Positions 1 to 6,318 are shown, counted from the first letter of the stretch. The stretch: DNA of 6,939 nt from Phycisphaerales bacterium (GCA_011048645.1 DSDR01000224.1:1-6939), one strand, 5' to 3'. Numbers and translations are program-made. Notes: a model not told the origin generated them from the sequence alone.

Positions 1-10
1 AACAGGTTAT

Positions 11-38
11 ATTATAAATCGACGACCTGGCCTGTCAC
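11..38 (-). promoter_or_regulatory. candidate sigma-70 promoter directed leftward out of the window
   Basis: Read on the minus strand, GTGACA (plus 33-38, five of six matches to the -35 consensus) and a perfect TATAAT (plus 11-16) are separated by 16 bp. It would drive a divergent gene lying left of the window, sharing this A+T-rich region with the peptidase gene. The gene itself is not visible, so this is a motif-based call only. Confidence 0.35.
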
Positions 39-62
39 GCATAAAAATCACATAAACTCATT

Positions 63-86
63 ATTTTTCAATTAGTTATGAAAAAT
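63..86. repeat. 8-bp inverted repeat, possible operator
   Basis: ATTTTTCA at 63-70 and its exact reverse complement TGAAAAAT at 79-86 are separated by 8 bp. The dyad lies between the candidate leftward promoter (11-38) and the candidate rightward promoter (105-133), where a regulator of either transcript could bind. It is A+T rich, so chance occurrence in such a background is possible and no binding protein can be named. Confidence 0.3.
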
Positions 87-104
87 TTCACCAATGACGT
101 ACTT

Positions 105-133
105 TTGACGGTGGCATCAAGTTAGTGTAAAAC
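105..133 (+). promoter_or_regulatory. candidate sigma-70 promoter for the peptidase gene
   Basis: TTGACG (105-110, five of six matches) is followed after exactly 17 bp by TAAAAC (128-133, four of six matches). A start near 140 would give a leader of about 190 nt that contains the hairpin at 159-204. Other TAAAAT and TACAAT boxes lie nearer the gene (224-229 and 247-252) but have no reasonable -35 partner. Confidence 0.4.
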
Positions 134-158
134 CACTCTCGGAAAATCCGTTGTAAAT

Positions 159-204
159 GGGCATTTTGGCATTGAGTGCGTTGCTCAATCCCCCCAAAAT
201 ACCC
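159..204. repeat. long imperfect hairpin upstream of the peptidase gene
   Basis: The outer arms 159-169 and 194-204 pair at 10 of 11 positions (C162 faces A201). The inner arms ATTGAG (171-176) and CTCAAT (184-189) pair perfectly around a 7-nt loop. The two stems are joined by an asymmetric bulge, one C on the left and four C on the right. No T-run follows on either strand, so it is not an ordinary intrinsic terminator. If the promoter at 105-133 is right, this is an mRNA leader structure. A DNA operator is the alternative. Confidence 0.45.
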
Positions 205-328
205 GTGAACGGTTAAGAAAATGTAAAATTATCCCCAAAAAACCTATACAATCATCAACCTTCACGTTATGATAATGCCTCAAATGGTACAGTATTGTAG
301 TTTTCAACCCTTTTTCGGGGACATCTTT

Positions 329-2887
329 ATGAAGGCCACCGATTGGACAAACGCCGCATCAACCACAGCACTTCTTGTTGTTCTGTTCTTTTTGGGTCTT
401 ATCGAGGCAGGCGGAACGTCGGCTGATTACCAACGCGCTCAGGCCCTGCGGGCGCGATTCAGCGGCAAGGTATTTAGGGATAATGTTGACCCGCAATGGT
501 TTGCCGATGGGACGATGTTCTGGTATCGCCTCGCCGCCGGCCCCGATTCACATGAATTTATCCTGGTGGACGCGGAAAACGGCCTTCGGAAAGCGGCCTT
601 TGATGCCGAGCGTCTGGCTGCGGCCCTGACGGAAGCCGGCGTGCCGAAGGTGCGCCCTGAGGCGCTGCCGATTGAACAGCTTGAGTTTGAAGTTCAGCAA
701 CGCACGCCTCAGGCCGTTCAGTTTCAAGCCGACGGCAGACGCTGGCGCTGTGATTTGCAGACCTATGAATTGCAAATGACCGGGCAGGCCGAAGAAGAAT
801 CCCTGCCGGCGATTCCCCCCGACCGAGCGCCTCGGGCCAGCCTTCAAACAGGCCGACAGGTGGTTTTGACGTTCGTCAATCGTACCGACAGCGATGTGCA
901 CTTGTTCTGGCTCGACGCCGGCGGTCAGCGCCAAAGTTACGGCGTGCTCGGCCCCGACCAGGAGCGTCGCCAGAATACCTACGCCGGCCATGTCTGGCTG
1001 GCGGCTGACGCCGACGGCAATGCCATCGCGGTCTATCAGGCCGTCGATCAGCCCGCTCGTGTATTGATTGGCCGGGAGACCACAACGCGGCGCCGCGGCG
1101 CCGACAGACCCACACGGCGTTCCAGGCCCGCCGGTTCGGATCGGTCAACTTCACCGGACCAGCGATGGCAGGCCTTTATTCGGGATCACAACCTGTGGCT
1201 GCGCGACCGGCAGGATGAGGAGCACGAAATCCAGTTAAGTACCGACGGCAGCGCCGAAGACAGTTATCAGCCGCGGGTGTATTGGTCGCCCGATTCCCGC
1301 AAACTGGCCGCGATCCGACGTCAGCCCGCTCAGGAACGCAAGGTGTATTTCGTTGAATCTGCCCCGCGCGATCAGCTTCAGCCGCGGCTGCACAGCATCG
1401 ATTATCTCAAGCCCGGCGACCGGGTGGCGATTGACAAACCGCAGTTGTTTGACGTGGAAACCCAAACGCATATCCCCGTCAGCGACGAGCTGTTTGCCAA
1501 TCCGTACAATGTCTATGGCTTGCGCTGGCAGCCGGATTCAAGCCGCTTTACATTTATTTACAATCAGCGCGGCCACCAGGTCTTGCGGGTAGTCGCCGTC
1601 GATGCCGAAGCCGGCCAAACCGCCGCCCTCATTGATGAAACCAGCGAAACCTTTATCTGTTATTCGCAGAAGTTTTTCTGCGAGTACATCGATGACGCCG
1701 ATGAGATCATTTGGATGTCCGAACGGGACGGCTGGAATCATTTGTACTTGTACGACGCCCAAACCGGCACGGTCAAAAATCAAATCACCCAGGGCCAATG
1801 GGTCGTCCGCAGCGTGGACTACGTGGACAAGGACAACCGTCAAATTTGGTTTCAACTGAGCGGCTATTATCCCGAACAAGATCCCTATTATGTGCATTAT
1901 GCACGGGTTAACTTTGACGGGACGGGACTGACGCTGCTGACCGAAAGCGACGGCACGCATTCAGTACGGTTTTCGCCCGACCGCCGGTTTGCGGTGGCCC
2001 AATGGTCGCGGGTCAATCACCCGCCGGTTCACGAACTGCGGCGTTGTGAAGACGGCAAACTCCTGTGCGTCCTCGAACAGGCCGATGCGTCCGCGCTGTT
2101 CGAAGCCGGCTGGCAGACGCCTGAACCGTTTGTCGCCAAAGCCCGTGACGGCAAAACCGACATCTACGGCGTCATCGTCCGCCCGACCACCTTTGACCCC
2201 AATATCAGTTACCCGATTATTGAACACATTTACGCCGGCCCGCAGGGGTCGTTTGTCCCCAAAGGCTTTCAGCCCTATCTGCGGATGATGCAGATGGCCG
2301 AGCTGGGCTTCATTCTTGTGCAGATCGACGGCATGGGCACTTCCAACCGCTCCAAGGCCTTTCATGATGTCTGCTGGCAAAATCTGGCCGATGCCGGCCT
2401 GCCGGACCGTGTGCGGTGGATCAAGGCCGCGGCCGACAAATACCCCTCTATGGATACACAGCGCGTCGGTATTTACGGCGGCTCGGCCGGCGGTCAGAAC
2501 GCCGCCGCGGCGGTGATGACCCACGGCGATTTTTACACCGTCGCTGTCGCCGACTGCGGCTGTCATGACAATCGAATGGATAAAATCTGGTGGAATGAAC
2601 AGTGGATGGGCTGGCCCGTCGGACCGCATTACGAGGCCAATTCCAACGTGACGTTAGCGTCCGGCCTGAAGGGCAAGCTCCTGCTGATTGTCGGCGAGAT
2701 GGACACCAACGTCGATCCCGCTTCGACCATGCAGGTGGTTGACGCCCTGATTCGTGCGGATAAGGATTTTGAAATGCTTATCGTGCCCGGCGCCGGACAC
2801 GGCGCCGCCGAGGGCCGTTATGCCAGCCGTCGTCGCGCCGATTTCTTCGTCCGGCATTTACTGGGGACAGAACCCAGACGACAGTAA
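329..2887 (+). CDS. secreted S9B (dipeptidyl-peptidase-IV-type) serine peptidase with embedded VHL-beta-like domain
   Basis: An 852-residue protein starting at ATG 329, behind GGGGA (317-321). The frame stays open to ATG 269, but starting there would bury the signal peptide, a hydrophobic core at about residues 13-26 with likely cleavage after GGTSA near 32. Residues 45-75 look like a first propeller strand set. Residues 178-247 resemble a pVHL beta domain. A basic Arg/Thr/Ser-rich linker follows (about 250-275), then WSPDS-type propeller blades including SERDGWNHLYLYD. The C-terminal hydrolase domain carries the nucleophile in GGSAGG (Ser719), the acid in GEMDTN (Asp792) and the base in GAGHG (His824), in the order and spacing of S9 peptidases. 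The segment that normally holds the EE motif before the WSPD blade is shortened and shows no EE pair, so genuine dipeptidyl aminopeptidase activity is uncertain. Likely role: peptide breakdown outside the cytoplasm. The family call is firm; the substrate is unknown. Confidence 0.92.
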   Translation: MKATDWTNAASTTALLVVLFFLGLIEAGGTSADYQRAQALRARFSGKVFRDNVDPQWFADGTMFWYRLAAGPDSHEFILVDAENGLRKAAFDAERLAAALTEAGVPKVRPEALPIEQLEFEVQQRTPQAVQFQADGRRWRCDLQTYELQMTGQAEEESLPAIPPDRAPRASLQTGRQVVLTFVNRTDSDVHLFWLDAGGQRQSYGVLGPDQERRQNTYAGHVWLAADADGNAIAVYQAVDQPARVLIGRETTTRRRGADRPTRRSRPAGSDRSTSPDQRWQAFIRDHNLWLRDRQDEEHEIQLSTDGSAEDSYQPRVYWSPDSRKLAAIRRQPAQERKVYFVESAPRDQLQPRLHSIDYLKPGDRVAIDKPQLFDVETQTHIPVSDELFANPYNVYGLRWQPDSSRFTFIYNQRGHQVLRVVAVDAEAGQTAALIDETSETFICYSQKFFCEYIDDADEIIWMSERDGWNHLYLYDAQTGTVKNQITQGQWVVRSVDYVDKDNRQIWFQLSGYYPEQDPYYVHYARVNFDGTGLTLLTESDGTHSVRFSPDRRFAVAQWSRVNHPPVHELRRCEDGKLLCVLEQADASALFEAGWQTPEPFVAKARDGKTDIYGVIVRPTTFDPNISYPIIEHIYAGPQGSFVPKGFQPYLRMMQMAELGFILVQIDGMGTSNRSKAFHDVCWQNLADAGLPDRVRWIKAAADKYPSMDTQRVGIYGGSAGGQNAAAAVMTHGDFYTVAVADCGCHDNRMDKIWWNEQWMGWPVGPHYEANSNVTLASGLKGKLLLIVGEMDTNVDPASTMQVVDALIRADKDFEMLIVPGAGHGAAEGRYASRRRADFFVRHLLGTEPRRQ
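860..1069 (+). other. pVHL beta-domain-like module inside the peptidase
   Basis: Residues 178-247 of the peptidase read as strand-rich sequence with the pVHL signature blocks FVNRT, FWLDAGG, RRQNTYAGHVWL and DADGN. Compared from memory with human VHL, the hydroxyproline-pocket residues W88, Y98, S111, H115 and W117 correspond to W194, Y204, T217, H221 and W223 without any gap, with only the Ser-to-Thr change. No alpha domain (the elongin C binding part) is visible, so this is a beta-domain-only module. It probably acts as a binding domain; whether it binds hydroxyproline is inference. Confidence 0.8.
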
Positions 2888-2927
2888 TGCCGATCTGTTG
2901 ACCTGTGGACAAGGAGTTGTATTGATT

Positions 2928-3617
2928 ATGAATGCCAAAGTGCTGGTCGTGGATGATCAGAAGGATTTGCTCGAACTGCTCAGTATGGCGCTGACGCAGG
3001 AAGGTTACATCGTACGCACCGCCGCCGGCGGCGCCGAAGCGATTGAGGCGGTCGCCGCCGATAAACCCGATCTGATCTTGCTCGACATTATGCTGGGCGA
3101 CACATCGGGCATCAAGCTGACGACCCGTTGGAAAAATGACGCCCAGACCGCCCATATCCCTATTATTCTGCTGACGGCCAAAGACAGTGAAAGCGACATC
3201 ATCGTCGGCCTGAGCGTCGGCGCCGATGACTACATCACCAAGCCGTTCAGTACGCCGGTGCTGCTGGCGCGGATGGAGGCTGTGCTGCGTCGGGCCTATC
3301 CGCCGGAACCGTCGGCCGTACGGGAAATTCTCTCCGCCGGGCCGGTGCGGTTGTTTCCGGCCGGTCGCCAGGCCTTTGTTCAGGGATCGCCGGTCGATTT
3401 GACCGGCGCCGAATTCAATATTCTGCTGGCCCTGATCAAGGCCGGCGGCCAGGTGCTCTCGCGCGAAGCGCTGCACGGCGTGATGGCCCCCAACGCGGAC
3501 GAAGCCGGCAATGTCCGCGTCGTGGATGTGCACGTTGCCGCGCTGCGAAAAAAACTCGGCAAGGCCCGCCATATCCTCAAGACCGTCCACGGCAAAGGCT
3601 ATCGGGCCGTCCTTTAG
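2928..3617 (+). CDS. OmpR/PhoB-class two-component response regulator
   Basis: A 229-residue transcription regulator of the usual length for the class. The receiver domain (about 3-120) has the acidic pair D9-D10, phospho-acceptor D53 in LLLDIML, T83 in ILLTAKD, Y102 in GADDYITKPF and K105. The winged-helix domain (about 138-229) has LTGAEF near 158-163, the recognition-helix block around VRVVDVHVAALRKKL (196-210) and the terminal wing HGKGY (221-225). The Pro that usually follows the phospho-site loop is Gly57. AAGGAG (2911-2916) lies 11 nt before ATG 2928; an in-frame TTG at 2922 has tighter spacing and is an alternative start. The gene begins 40 bp after the peptidase stop, so co-transcription is likely. 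No sensor kinase is in the window, so its signal and targets are unknown. Confidence 0.93.
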   Translation: MNAKVLVVDDQKDLLELLSMALTQEGYIVRTAAGGAEAIEAVAADKPDLILLDIMLGDTSGIKLTTRWKNDAQTAHIPIILLTAKDSESDIIVGLSVGADDYITKPFSTPVLLARMEAVLRRAYPPEPSAVREILSAGPVRLFPAGRQAFVQGSPVDLTGAEFNILLALIKAGGQVLSREALHGVMAPNADEAGNVRVVDVHVAALRKKLGKARHILKTVHGKGYRAVL

Positions 3618-3683
3618 GCAACAGCCGGAAACCGAATCGTCGAAGGCCGCAAGCCGGCAGCGATTCACTGTAAAAATGCTCAA

Positions 3684-4109
3684 ATGACGGATGTACAAAT
3701 CAATGACAAACTGACCATTCCGCAAAGCTGTCTTGACTTTCAAACCAGCCGCAGCTCCGGCCCCGGCGGCCAGAACGTCAACAAGCTCAACACCCGCGTG
3801 ACGTTAATCTTTGATCTGCTCCATTGCCCGACATTAAGCGATTTCCAGCGGACGCGCCTGCGTAAAAAGTTCGCCTCCCGGATCGACAGGGACGGACGCC
3901 TGCATCTGTCCTCGCAGCGATATCGCTCCCAGCACGCCAATCGGCAAGACGCCCTTGAACGATTCAAAGCCCTCATCGCCGAGGCCCTCAAACCCCGTCC
4001 CAAACGGCGGAAAACAACCGTCCCGGCCAAAGCGATTCGTCAACGCCTCGAACAGAAAAAACGCCGCTCGGCGATCAAACGGCTGCGGGACCCAGTCGAT
4101 TATGACTGA
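3684..4109 (+). CDS. arfB: ArfB-type alternative ribosome-rescue peptidyl-tRNA hydrolase
   Basis: A 141-residue protein, close to the 140 residues of E. coli ArfB (YaeJ). The catalytic GGQ lies at residues 28-30 within SSGPGGQNVNK, the class I release-factor motif that triggers hydrolysis of peptidyl-tRNA in the ribosomal peptidyl transferase centre. Codon-recognition domains of RF1/RF2 are absent. The C-terminal third (about 105-136) is a Lys/Arg-rich tail including KPRPKRRK and LEQKKRRSAIKRLR, matching the ArfB tail that enters the empty mRNA channel of stalled ribosomes. It therefore likely frees ribosomes stuck on non-stop mRNAs. It lies 66 bp after the response regulator without a clear Shine-Dalgarno sequence before ATG 3684, so it may be translated from an operon message or initiate weakly. 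A generic RF-1-domain protein is a less likely alternative. Confidence 0.92.
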   Translation: MTDVQINDKLTIPQSCLDFQTSRSSGPGGQNVNKLNTRVTLIFDLLHCPTLSDFQRTRLRKKFASRIDRDGRLHLSSQRYRSQHANRQDALERFKALIAEALKPRPKRRKTTVPAKAIRQRLEQKKRRSAIKRLRDPVDYD

Positions 4110-4116
4110 TTGGTTT

Positions 4117-4168
4117 TGCGACATCAATGCGGGTTTCGGCATAAGTTGCGATGTCGCGTTATTATTAC
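4117..4168 (+). terminator. hairpin after arfB, possible weak terminator
   Basis: GCGACATC (4118-4125) and GATGTCGC (4150-4157) are perfect 8-bp complements, extended by a T-G pair (4117/4158). Between them ATGC (4127-4130) can pair with GCAT (4139-4142). The hairpin starts 8 nt after the arfB stop. The following GTTATTATTA is only moderately U-rich, so it may end or 3'-protect the upstream transcript but is not a textbook terminator. Confidence 0.4.
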
Positions 4169-4199
4169 GCCGAATAGGATTAAAGAGTTCCAAAACGAC

Positions 4200-4255
4200 T
4201 TTTTTTGATTTTTTTTGAAAATTGTGTTGACAAACCTATTTTTGGTCGATTTATT
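4200..4255 (+). promoter_or_regulatory. promoter with UP-like tract for the cold-shock gene
   Basis: A perfect TTGACA (4227-4232) is followed after 17 bp by TTTATT (4250-4255, four of six matches), predicting a start near 4262. Immediately upstream lies a T/A-rich tract (4200-4224, including runs of seven and eight T), which falls at about -40 to -60, where an UP element would contact the RNA polymerase alpha subunits. This arrangement suggests strong expression of the cold-shock gene independent of the arfB transcript. Confidence 0.55.
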
Positions 4256-4261
4256 TGTATG

Positions 4262-4345
4262 TGTGTTGGAAGGTCGTTCCCGTCCCTCGGAGCGATCTTT
4301 GAGATGATGTTGAGGGATTTTCGGCAAAGCGGGCCAACACGGCCC
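4262..4345 (+). promoter_or_regulatory. structured 5' leader of the cold-shock mRNA
   Basis: Two hairpins are predicted. The first pairs 4269-4280 with 4289-4300 (12 bp including three G-U pairs, 8-nt loop) directly after the predicted transcription start. The second pairs GGGCC (4331-4335) with GGCCC (4341-4345) around AACAC and ends one base before the AAGGAG ribosome-binding site (4346-4351). Cold-shock genes of other bacteria carry long structured leaders that change fold with temperature. That this one does so is inference. Confidence 0.45.
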
Positions 4346-4357
4346 AAGGAGTGACAC

Positions 4358-4561
4358 GTGAGTGCTGGTACAGTTAAGTGGTTCAACGAGAAGAAGGGGT
4401 TCGGATTTATTACTCCCGATGATGGCGGCGATGACCTGTTTGTGCATCACACCAATATCGTCGCGAAGGGCTTTCGGACGTTGAAAGACGGCCAGAGAGT
4501 GGAGTATGAGGCGGCTCAGGGAAAGAAAGGAATGGAAGCGACCGACGTCAAACCCTGTTAG
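4358..4561 (+). CDS. cold-shock domain protein (CspA family)
   Basis: A 67-residue single cold-shock domain, the usual length of the family. It begins VKWFNEKKGFGFI, with RNP1 KGFGFI at residues 13-18 and RNP2 LFVHH at 27-31; these bind single-stranded RNA or DNA with exposed aromatic residues. It probably acts as an RNA chaperone in the cytoplasm. The start is GTG 4358, six bases after a strong AAGGAG (4346-4351); no ATG fits. It has its own promoter and leader upstream and an intrinsic terminator downstream, so it is a monocistronic unit. Which csp paralogue it is, and whether it responds to cold, cannot be read from the sequence. Confidence 0.95.
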   Translation: MSAGTVKWFNEKKGFGFITPDDGGDDLFVHHTNIVAKGFRTLKDGQRVEYEAAQGKKGMEATDVKPC

Positions 4562-4592
4562 ATTGTTGTGACAGCTTAAGTACACACAATCG

Positions 4593-4620
4593 GGCCTGCT
4601 GAATGAAGCAGGCCTGTTTT
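4593..4620 (+). terminator. intrinsic terminator of the cold-shock gene
   Basis: GGCCTGCT (4593-4600) pairs perfectly with AGCAGGCC (4607-4614) around the 6-nt loop GAATGA and is followed by TGTTTT (4615-4620). It starts 32 bp after the stop codon. On the minus strand the bases after the stem are not T-rich, so it should serve the rightward transcript rather than rpoN. Confidence 0.85.
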
Positions 4621-4648
4621 ATGCGCCGCCCTGTTTGACAGCACCTGT

Positions 4649-6151
4649 TCAGTATTTCCGGCGAAACTTGGCCGTGGGAATATTCAGCAGTTTGCGATAT
4701 TTGGCTACGGTGCGGCGGGCGATGTGGCCCATACCGGCCTCGGCCAGTTTTTTGCGTATCTCATCGTCGCTGAGCGGACTGGATTTATCCTCGTTGTTGA
4801 CGATTTCTTCCAGTTTGGCCTTGACGGCGTCGTAACTGCGCTGGCGGCCGGTCTCGTTTTCCAGCCCGCCGCTGAAGAAACTGCGCAGCGGCAAAATACC
4901 CTGCGGACACTGCACGTATTTGCCCGCCACCGCCCGTGAGACGGTCGCGATATGTACCCCGACCTCTTCGGCAATCGCGGCCATCGGCAGCGGTTTGAGA
5001 TACAGCTTGCCGTGTGAGAAAAAATCGTGCTGACGCCGCACAATCGCACGGGCAACCTTCAGCAGCGTGTTTTTGCGCTGCTCGATGGCGTCCATAAACC
5101 ATTGCGCTGAGCGGATGTTTTTCAGCAGAAAATCCCGCGTCTGATCGTCAATCGACCGGTTGCGCGCCATTTTCTTGTAAAAGCTGTTGATTCGCAGCGA
5201 CGGCATAAACGAATCGGTCAGCCGGACGTCATAGCCGCCTTGCTCATCCGGCTCGACGATCACGTCGGCGTTAATCGGATAGTTGTCGTTGCGTCCGACC
5301 ACCAGCCCCGGCGACGTATCCAGCTTGCTGAGCCGTTCGATCGCCTCGTTGATGCGTTCCACCGAGCAGTTCATTTTCTTGGCGATCTGCGGCAGATGGT
5401 TTTCCAGCAGTTGCGACCAGTGTTTGCTCACCAGCTCAATCTCAAACGACATATCCTCCGGCGATTGCCGCATCTGAATCAGCAGACACTCGCGCAGGTC
5501 ACGCGCCCCGATGCCGGGCGGCTCCAGCTTTTGCACCAGTTCCAGCGCAGCCTGTAAATGCTCCATCCCGAACGACTGTTTGTCCGGGTTGTGCAGTTGT
5601 TCCAGCCGAACCGACAAGTAGCCCTTTTCGTCCAGATAGTCGATAATCAGCTCGCCCGCGGCCTGCACCTTCGGGTCGGCGTCAACCATCCGCCATTGCT
5701 CCCTGAGCCAGTCGTTCAGCGAGTGGCCCTGAGCGGCGGTGTTCAGCAACGCTTCCATTTTTTTGTCAGGGTCGCCGCCGCTTGTCGGCTGCGGATGGAT
5801 CGGCCCGGAATTGTTCAGGTAGTCATCAAAATCCTCGCCGAAGTCTTCCAGCCGCTGGAAATCCTCAACATGGTCGTTGTCCTCGCCGACCACCATTTCC
5901 TGTTCGTCGGTGCTGGTCTCGGTTGCCGCGGCCAAATCGCCGTTGTCGCGGCCGGCCTCGGCCTGATCGGCGGTCTCCAGCACCGGATTGCTGTTCAGCT
6001 CGGCCTCGATCTTTTCCTGCAGCGCAAGCAGCGGAAGCTGAAGGATTTCCATCGACTGGATCATCCGCGGCGCCAGCTTCATCCGCTGCTCCATCCGCAT
6101 CTGGCCGGTCATTGATAATTTCATCGCCATATCGATAACACCTGCACTCAT
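4649..6151 (-). CDS. rpoN: RNA polymerase sigma-54 factor
   Basis: A 500-residue sigma-54. Region I (about 10-60) has the activator-interacting block KLAPRMIQSMEILQLP and SNPVLE. Region II (about 60-118) is a strongly acidic linker (DEQEMVVGEDNDH and similar). The core-binding domain follows (about 125-330). The helix-turn-helix is near 393-413 (IAEEVGVHIATVSRAVAGKYV), followed by FFSGG (about 425-429). The C-terminal RpoN box ARRTVAKYR (478-486) recognises the -24 element. It directs core polymerase to -24/-12 promoters opened by AAA+ activators; no such activator gene is in the window. Start choice is uncertain: ATG 6151 lacks a clear Shine-Dalgarno, whereas ATG 6130 (residue 8) has AGGTG eight bases upstream, and the family-like N-terminus begins at residue 10. 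The usual rpoN neighbours of proteobacteria (lptB, hpf, ptsN) are absent. Confidence 0.97.
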   Translation of the reverse strand: MSAGVIDMAMKLSMTGQMRMEQRMKLAPRMIQSMEILQLPLLALQEKIEAELNSNPVLETADQAEAGRDNGDLAAATETSTDEQEMVVGEDNDHVEDFQRLEDFGEDFDDYLNNSGPIHPQPTSGGDPDKKMEALLNTAAQGHSLNDWLREQWRMVDADPKVQAAGELIIDYLDEKGYLSVRLEQLHNPDKQSFGMEHLQAALELVQKLEPPGIGARDLRECLLIQMRQSPEDMSFEIELVSKHWSQLLENHLPQIAKKMNCSVERINEAIERLSKLDTSPGLVVGRNDNYPINADVIVEPDEQGGYDVRLTDSFMPSLRINSFYKKMARNRSIDDQTRDFLLKNIRSAQWFMDAIEQRKNTLLKVARAIVRRQHDFFSHGKLYLKPLPMAAIAEEVGVHIATVSRAVAGKYVQCPQGILPLRSFFSGGLENETGRQRSYDAVKAKLEEIVNNEDKSSPLSDDEIRKKLAEAGMGHIARRTVAKYRKLLNIPTAKFRRKY

Positions 6152-6183
6152 TCAGGATGCAATTAATCTTGTATAACGCCTCC

Positions 6184-6189
6184 ATTATA
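6184..6189 (-). promoter_or_regulatory. candidate -10 box for rpoN
   Basis: A perfect TATAAT on the minus strand would place the transcript start near 6177, about 26 nt before ATG 6151. No good -35 match is found at 16-18 bp upstream (best guess CTGTAT or TGTATT), so it would be a weak or activator-dependent promoter, or a chance match. Confidence 0.35.
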
Positions 6190-6237
6190 ACACCCCTGCG
6201 TCCGAAAATACAGCCCCGATTTTCAGGGATTATGGAT

Positions 6238-6252
6238 GATTGACGATTGACG
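6238..6252. repeat. short tandem heptamer repeat
   Basis: Two tandem copies of ATTGACG (6239-6252) sit in the rpoN/DUF6868 intergenic region, preceded by G and followed by ATG, so that TTGACG occurs at 6240-6245 and 6247-6252. Either could resemble a -35 box for the rightward gene, but no acceptable -10 lies at proper spacing. Confidence 0.3.
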
Positions 6253-6318
6253 ATGTATCCTGTACCTCCTGTCGTGGGCACAGCGTCAAATAATAAACCC
6301 GACAGAGAAAGGACACAA

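Noticed and set aside
2..35. ACAGG/CCTGT inverted repeat at the left edge
   Set aside because: It is only 5 bp with a 24-bp spacer, expected by chance.
161..186. Sigma-54 promoter (TTGGCAT followed by TTGCT) upstream of the peptidase gene, tempting because rpoN is in the window
   Set aside because: The GG-to-GC distance is 15 bp where a -24/-12 promoter needs 12. The nearby TGGCATC at 112-118 has the right spacing only to TAGT, which lacks the GC of the -12 element.
1961..2629. 222-codon minus-strand open frame under the peptidase hydrolase domain
   Set aside because: It is antisense to the catalytic domain holding the GGSAGG motif, with no ribosome-binding site or domain of its own.
2754..2927. 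Extended start of the response regulator inside the peptidase gene
   Set aside because: The receiver domain begins directly after ATG 2928, and the upstream 58 codons are the peptidase sequence read in another frame.
2778..3743. 321-codon open frame on the minus strand opposite the response regulator
   Set aside because: It lies antisense to a clear receiver/winged-helix protein, its translation shows no recognisable domain, and long antisense frames are common in G+C-rich genes.
4199..4216. T-rich run as an intrinsic terminator for arfB
   Set aside because: No G+C stem directly precedes the run. Its position relative to TTGACA at 4227 fits an UP element better.
5558..6115. 185-codon plus-strand open frame within rpoN
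   Set aside because: It is antisense to the conserved RpoN coding sequence; its His/Leu/Val-rich composition is that of a shadow frame.
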